A stretch of DNA of 15,150 nt from Paracoccaceae bacterium. GTDB taxonomy: Bacteria > Pseudomonadota > Alphaproteobacteria > Rhodobacterales > Rhodobacteraceae. Position numbers and translations under genes: made by a program. The DNA is taken from assembly GCA_003512825.1 (NCBI GenBank), contig DOOI01000168.1, positions 654-15,803 of the forward strand. The letters are read 5' to 3'. The notes beneath the pieces were generated by a model. It was not told where the DNA came from. It saw only the letters and a list, made by a program, of their open reading frames with translations, and ran no database searches. Positions 12,807 through 15,150 of the stretch are shown here, in pieces; within the stretch, counting starts at the first letter, position 1; each line of letters opens with the position of its first letter.

Positions 12807-13598
12807 ATGTATAATTTCGACTTCGTAAAACCGAAGACGCTGGCCGAAGCCGCCGCTGCAATGGCTGGCGACGAGGCACAGGCGCTGGGCGGCGGTCAAA
12901 CGCTGATCCCCTCGCTGAAAGCGCGTCTTGCCAGCCCGACGACTCTGGTCAGCCTCGGTGGTATCAAGGAAATGGTTGGCGTCTGCACAGGCGACGACGG
13001 CTCTACCTGCATCGGCGGCGCGACAACGCATGGCGCTGTCGCCAAAGACGCAGCCAAGCTTTATCCAGCGCTTGCCAAACTCGCGGCAGGCATCGGCGAT
13101 CCGGCTGTGCGAAACCGTGGCACGATTGGCGGGAGCCTTGCCAACAACGACCCGGCGGCGTGCTACCCTTCGGCGGCTCTGGCCTCGGGGGCAACCATCG
13201 TCACCAACACCCGCAAAATCGCGGCGGATGACTACTTCCAAGGCATGTTCACAACGGCGCTGGACGCCGGAGAAATCGTGACCGAAGTGCGTTTCCCGGT
13301 GCCGGAAAAAGCCGCTTATATCAAATTTGAACAACCTGCCTCACGCTTTGCCCTGACAGGTGTTTTTGTGGCCAAATACAAAGATGGCGTGCGCGTCGCA
13401 GTGACGGGGGCCTCCGAGGGCGGTGTTTTCCGCTGGAAAGAAGCCGAAGCGGCACTTTCCAAGGACTTCTCCGCCAAGGCTTTGGCAGGGCTTTCGGCCT
13501 CTGCGGATGGCATGATCACAGACCTGCATGGCACGGCTGCTTATCGCGCCCATCTCGTCGGCGTCTTGACCCGCCGGGCCGTCGAAGCCGCCGCCTGA
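12807..13598 (+). CDS. coxM: CO dehydrogenase-family medium subunit, FAD-binding
   Basis: The FAD subunit of the molybdenum hydroxylase; it receives electrons from CoxS and passes them to the quinone pool, probably through CoxG. The FAD-binding signatures of the family are both clear: LGGGQTLIP (27-35) and RGTIGGSLANNDPA (104-117). It opens with FDFVKPKTLAEA, the usual start of these subunits. Its 263 residues are somewhat shorter than form I CoxM (about 288), as is common in form II sets. The ribosome site GGGAGG (12796-12801) lies five bases before ATG 12807. The gene follows coxL after 75 bases with a hairpin in between and is closed by an intrinsic terminator. Confidence 0.94.
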   Translation: MYNFDFVKPKTLAEAAAAMAGDEAQALGGGQTLIPSLKARLASPTTLVSLGGIKEMVGVCTGDDGSTCIGGATTHGAVAKDAAKLYPALAKLAAGIGDPAVRNRGTIGGSLANNDPAACYPSAALASGATIVTNTRKIAADDYFQGMFTTALDAGEIVTEVRFPVPEKAAYIKFEQPASRFALTGVFVAKYKDGVRVAVTGASEGGVFRWKEAEAALSKDFSAKALAGLSASADGMITDLHGTAAYRAHLVGVLTRRAVEAAA

Positions 13599-13615
13599 TC
13601 ACACTGATCCAAAAC

Positions 13616-13651
13616 AAAACGCCCCGGAGCCTGCGCTTCGGGGCGTTTTTT
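13616..13651. terminator. Bidirectional intrinsic terminator between coxM and rimO
   Basis: AAAACGCCCCG (13616-13626) pairs with CGGGGCGTTTT (13639-13649) around a twelve-base loop and runs into six T residues (13646-13651). A-rich bases on the left side give T-rich sequence on the minus strand, so it can serve both convergent genes. Confidence 0.88.
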
Positions 13652-13669
13652 CATGCTTGTCATGAGCCG

Positions 13670-15031
13670 TCAGACCAAGCGGCCCCATAGGTCGTATTCC
13701 CCGGCCTCTTCTACTTCGACTGTCACGATATCTCCCGGGGCCAATCCCTCATGGCCTTCATCAATAAAGAGATTACCGTCAATTTCCGGCGCATCGGCCT
13801 TGGTCCGGCAAGTCGCGGCGTCTTCATCCACTTCATCGACGATGACCTGTAGGGTCTGCCCCACTTTTGCCTGCAACTTTGCCTCTGAAATCGCTTGTGC
13901 TTTGGCCATGAAACGGTCCCAACGGTCCTGTTTCACCTCATCTGGAACATGATCGGCCAAGTCATTCGACCGTGCCCCTGCAACATTTTCATATTGAAAG
14001 CATCCAACTCGGTCGAGCTGTGCTTCATCCATCCAATCCAACAGCGTCTGAAACTCGGCCTCCGTCTCGCCGGGATAACCCACGATAAAGGTCGAGCGCA
14101 GCGTGATGTCCGGGCAATCGCGGCGCCATGCTGCGATTTCTTCCAAGGTCCGCGTCGCGGCTGCAGGTCGCGCCATCCGTTTCAAAACATCAGGGTGAGC
14201 ATGCTGGAACGGAATATCAAGGTAGGGCAAAATCCCGCCTTCGGCCATCATCGGGATCAATTCGCGCACGTGGGGGTAGGGGTAGACGTAATGCATCCGA
14301 ACCCATGCGCCTAGTTGGCCCAACTCCCGTGCCAGATCGAGAAAGGGAAACTTGCTGGGCCGATCCGCCCAATCCGTGCCATAGGCCGACGTATCCTGAC
14401 TTATGATCAGCAATTCACGGACGCCATTCTCGACCAGCTTTTCCGCCTCACGCATCACCGCCTTCTGTGGTCGCGATACAAGTCGCCCCCGCATGTCTGG
14501 GATGATGCAGAATTTACACTTGTGGTTACAGCCTTCGGATATCTTGAGGTAGCTGTAATGCCGAGGCGTCAATTTTATCCCTTGCGGCGGCAGCAAATCC
14601 ACAAAGGGGTGGGGCGATGGGGGCACCGCGTTATGCACCGCGTCCAACACCTGTTCATATTGATGCGGCCCGGTGACCGCCAATACCTTGGGATGCACAC
14701 CCGTAATATAGTCGGGTTCGGCCCCCAGACAGCCCGTTACAATCACGCGGCCATTCTCCTGCAAGGCCTCGCCAATCGCCTCTAGGCTTTCTGCCTTGGC
14801 GCTGTCGAGAAACCCGCAGGTATTGACGATGACCGCATCCGCTCCGGTGTAATCGGGCGAAATCGCGTATCCTTCGGCGCGCAGCCGGGTCAAAATTCGC
14901 TCGCTATCCACCAAGGCCTTGGGACACCCCAAAGACACCATGCCGATCGTCGGCTGGCCCGGGCGCGGGGCATCTGCGAAGCGCGGCTTCGGGGCAAGGT
15001 CTGGGCGGAGCGAGGGCGGATTTTGTGACAT
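13670..15031 (-). CDS. rimO: Ribosomal protein S12 methylthiotransferase RimO
   Basis: A radical-SAM methylthiotransferase that modifies an aspartate of ribosomal protein S12 in the cytosol. The N-terminal UPF0004 domain has its three cluster ligands Cys36 ([12 protein letters not shown]), Cys72 ([11 protein letters not shown]) and Cys101 (TGCLG). The radical-SAM motif CNHKCKFC supplies Cys168, Cys172 and Cys175. The RimO-specific blocks ISQDTSAYG and YPYPHV separate it from MiaB, and a TRAM domain fills the C-terminus, ending in EYDLWGRLV. The length of 453 is normal (E. coli about 441), with a roughly 20-residue longer N-terminus. ATG 15029-15031 has no good ribosome site, and a TATATC box lies eight bases upstream, so the mRNA may be nearly leaderless. 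It converges with coxM and has no functional link to the cox genes. Confidence 0.96.
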   Translation of the reverse strand: MSQNPPSLRPDLAPKPRFADAPRPGQPTIGMVSLGCPKALVDSERILTRLRAEGYAISPDYTGADAVIVNTCGFLDSAKAESLEAIGEALQENGRVIVTGCLGAEPDYITGVHPKVLAVTGPHQYEQVLDAVHNAVPPSPHPFVDLLPPQGIKLTPRHYSYLKISEGCNHKCKFCIIPDMRGRLVSRPQKAVMREAEKLVENGVRELLIISQDTSAYGTDWADRPSKFPFLDLARELGQLGAWVRMHYVYPYPHVRELIPMMAEGGILPYLDIPFQHAHPDVLKRMARPAAATRTLEEIAAWRRDCPDITLRSTFIVGYPGETEAEFQTLLDWMDEAQLDRVGCFQYENVAGARSNDLADHVPDEVKQDRWDRFMAKAQAISEAKLQAKVGQTLQVIVDEVDEDAATCRTKADAPEIDGNLFIDEGHEGLAPGDIVTVEVEEAGEYDLWGRLV

Positions 15032-15038
15032 GGATCGC

Positions 15039-15044
15039 GATATA
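15039..15044 (-). promoter_or_regulatory. Possible -10 box of rimO
   Basis: TATATC on the minus strand lies eight bases before the rimO ATG. The -35 position (TTCCCG, 15062-15067) is weak. If used, transcription would begin at or next to the start codon. Confidence 0.25.
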
Positions 15045-15069
15045 CCGCGCGCCGCCGCTCTCGGGAAGG

Positions 15070-15099
15070 GGCCGCTTGACGATTGCGCGTCAAGCGGCC
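15070..15099. repeat. Perfect 12-bp inverted repeat upstream of rimO
   Basis: GGCCGCTTGACG (15070-15081) and CGTCAAGCGGCC (15088-15099) enclose a six-base loop. No T-run follows on the plus strand; on the minus strand CCCCTTCCC follows. It could terminate a gene to the right of the window (minus strand), or act as an operator. The remaining bases to 15150 show no gene. Confidence 0.6.
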
Positions 15100-15150
15100 T
15101 CTATGGGCCAAGAAAGCGCAAACGCGAACCCAAGGGGAGAGCCGAGGAAT

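Noticed and set aside
9312..13334. Two very long antisense ORFs (609 and 701 codons) in one minus-strand frame across the cox genes.
   Set aside because: All four cox genes use the same frame, and this antisense frame is aligned codon-for-codon with it. Stops there need TTA, CTA or TCA sense codons, which are rare in GC-rich genes. The translations show no family features. The same explains the 329-codon antisense ORF over the monooxygenase gene.

Overview
The window looks like a chromosomal segment of a marine alphaproteobacterium, most likely of the Rhodobacterales (Roseobacter group). The reasons are the GC-rich codon use, the form II cox cluster in the order coxG-coxS-coxL-coxM, the SelD fused to an NADH-dehydrogenase-like domain, and a RimO closely matching the family. 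This assignment rests on recognising families, not on a search.

Left end (1-2666), an accessory region. It opens with the 3' end of a cysteine synthase gene, then a 38-codon stump that resembles the N-terminus of a PLP-dependent (aromatic-type) amino acid decarboxylase. From about 400 to 2280 the composition turns AT-rich (bases 541-600 hold 21 G+C of 60, against 45 of 60 in bases 4801-4860). This stretch holds three small genes, each predicted to fold as a dimeric alpha/beta barrel (ABM / DUF3303-like), and an alpha/beta hydrolase gene split by an in-frame amber codon. It is followed by about 380 non-coding bases with a dense array of AACACAG/AACACTG repeats. The region stops at the 3' end of a tRNA-Phe(GAA) gene. 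Together these features suggest a decayed insertion or island scar next to a tRNA, but no integrase is visible.

Middle (2667-8827), GC-rich backbone. It holds tRNA-Phe (-), a cytochrome P450 (-) with an unusual I-helix, tRNA 2-selenouridine synthase selU/mnmH (+), and the fused oxidoreductase-SelD gene (-). selU and selD converge on a bidirectional terminator. SelD makes selenophosphate, and SelU uses it to put selenium into tRNA wobble uridines; no selenocysteine machinery lies in this window. Divergent from selD is a flavin monooxygenase of the 3-hydroxybenzoate 6-hydroxylase type (+), which ends in a strong hairpin.

Right (8828-15150). A 409-base regulatory gap holds an operator-like dyad and a very small SD-preceded ORF. 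It leads into coxG-coxS-coxL-coxM, a form II (AYRGAGR) molybdenum hydroxylase of the CO-dehydrogenase family with a CoxG membrane/quinone partner. The coxS-coxL and coxL-coxM spacers each carry a GC-rich hairpin. A bidirectional intrinsic terminator separates coxM from the convergent rimO, which methylthiolates ribosomal protein S12. A 12-bp perfect inverted repeat lies upstream of rimO at the window edge. I see no rRNA, CRISPR array, transposase or integrase.
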